Of a stretch of 64,000 nt of DNA, positions 63,625 to 64,000 are shown one piece after another. Origin of the DNA: Steroidobacteraceae bacterium (GTDB taxonomy: Bacteria; Pseudomonadota; Gammaproteobacteria; Steroidobacterales; Steroidobacteraceae); NCBI GenBank assembly GCA_019634915.1, contig JAHCAN010000007.1, positions 46,917 through 110,916 of the forward strand. The letters run 5' to 3'. Position numbers and translations under genes: made by a program. The first letter of the stretch is position 1. Every line of letters begins with the position of its first letter. The notes below the pieces were generated by a model. That model did not search any database. It saw nothing but the letters and a program-made list of their open reading frames with translations, and had not been told where the DNA came from.

Positions 63625-64000
63625 ATGCTTTGCGGTCACGCGCTGCGGGCGATCAAGGTGACAAGGATGCGACCAGCGGCTCATGGACGGATGCATTGCT
63701 GGGAGGGCGGCAGCCTCTGGCTTGGCGAAGCAGGTGGCAATGCCCGGTTTCACGCGCATCACGCGCTGCAGATCAGTCTCGCTTTCAGCGGCAGCACCCG
63801 CTTCAGGACGCGCTCGCAGAACTGGCGTCCATTCACGGCGGCGTTCGTTCCGTCACATTTGCCGCACGCTTTCGAGGCCGAAACGGCCTTCACAGCCCAG
63901 GTATTCGTCGAGCCGGAGACGCCTGAAGGCCGCGCTTTGCTCGCCCGCTTTGGCAGCGAGGCGATCACCGAATTGCCGGCCGGCGAGGTCGGGTTGCATG
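63625..64000 (+). CDS. AraC-type regulator, N-terminal part
   Basis: An open frame runs off the end of the window. The first clear ATG is 63625 (MLCGHALRAIKVTRMRPAAH); ATG 63667 or a GTG at 63658 are alternatives. From about residue 27 the sequence is HCWEGGSLWLGEAGGNARFH and HAHHALQISLAFSGSTRFRT, then AAFVPSHLPHAFEAE, the cupin-like sensing domain known from AraC-family regulators. The C-terminal helix-turn-helix would lie beyond base 64000. It starts 33 bases after the candidate attR, so it probably belongs to the original chromosome. Confidence 0.7.
   Translation, partial: MLCGHALRAIKVTRMRPAAHGRMHCWEGGSLWLGEAGGNARFHAHHALQISLAFSGSTRFRTRSQNWRPFTAAFVPSHLPHAFEAETAFTAQVFVEPETPEGRALLARFGSEAITELPAGEVGLH

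Overview
The window looks like a chromosomal piece of a very GC-rich gammaproteobacterium. The evidence is a beta/gamma-type cytochrome b, petite TonB receptors with the EEIMVTAQRRE plug start, proBA, htpX, uup and a MoaA/MoaC/MobA/MoaE set. The small acidic protein at 53.6-53.9 kb belongs to a type I associate with Steroidobacter/Woeseia/Nevskia-like gammaproteobacteria. This placement is inference. Genes are packed tightly, often with 4-base ATGA/GTGA/TTGA overlaps, and GTG and TTG starts are common. No stretch longer than 300 bases lacks a gene. No CRISPR array, rRNA or complete insertion sequence was seen.

Layout. 0-7 kb: the end of an HD-domain-like gene, a beta-class GST, an orphan cytochrome b and an AhpD-like protein in one operon, a secreted EreA-like protein divergent from a catalase, then tRNA-Arg(ACG) with its own promoter and terminator, and a second GST. 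7-12 kb: a PrnB/DUF1864-like member of the tryptophan/indoleamine dioxygenase superfamily, divergent from a kynureninase-like PLP enzyme, a methyltransferase, a small coiled-coil protein and a TolB-like periplasmic propeller. 12-28 kb: a histone H1-like protein, a GlsB/YeaQ membrane protein, a periplasmic cyclophilin, a GGDEF/EAL protein, an M48 lipoprotein protease, a beta-barrel protein, an ABC exporter, an L,D-transpeptidase divergent from a secreted subtilase (with a textbook terminator), Uup, and a DUF47-PiT phosphate uptake pair. 28-36 kb: gabT with an IorAB-type molybdenum hydroxylase, then a ferredoxin-NADP reductase-like flavoprotein, TesB and a CpeT/CpcT-like protein in one overlapping operon.

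36-51.6 kb is a catabolic island. It holds an acyl-CoA synthetase, three IclR regulators, an Asp/Glu racemase-superfamily enzyme with one active-site cysteine missing, a KstD-like flavoprotein, two spinster-type MFS transporters, a TonB receptor, an amidohydrolase that lacks the HxH motif, a cytochrome c, an alpha/beta hydrolase lipoprotein and a D-2-hydroxyacid-dehydrogenase-like flavoprotein. Each of the three divergent promoter gaps holds an inverted repeat, and two of these are related in sequence, so IclR control of uptake and breakdown of one or a few unknown (perhaps cyclic or aromatic) acids is likely.

51.6-64 kb: fatty-acid desaturase, HtpX, a poly-aspartate-tailed protein, proBA, then a molybdopterin operon with two gene fusions (MobA-MoaD and MoaE-MoeB-rhodanese), which would supply the cofactor for the IorAB enzyme. 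Next come two secreted proteins and a SufR-like Cys-rich regulator, then tRNA-Arg(TCG). Immediately behind this tRNA sits a RES-Xre toxin-antitoxin pair, closed off by an imperfect copy of the tRNA 3' end, so it appears to be a roughly 1.1-kb integrated cassette. The window ends inside an AraC-type regulator.
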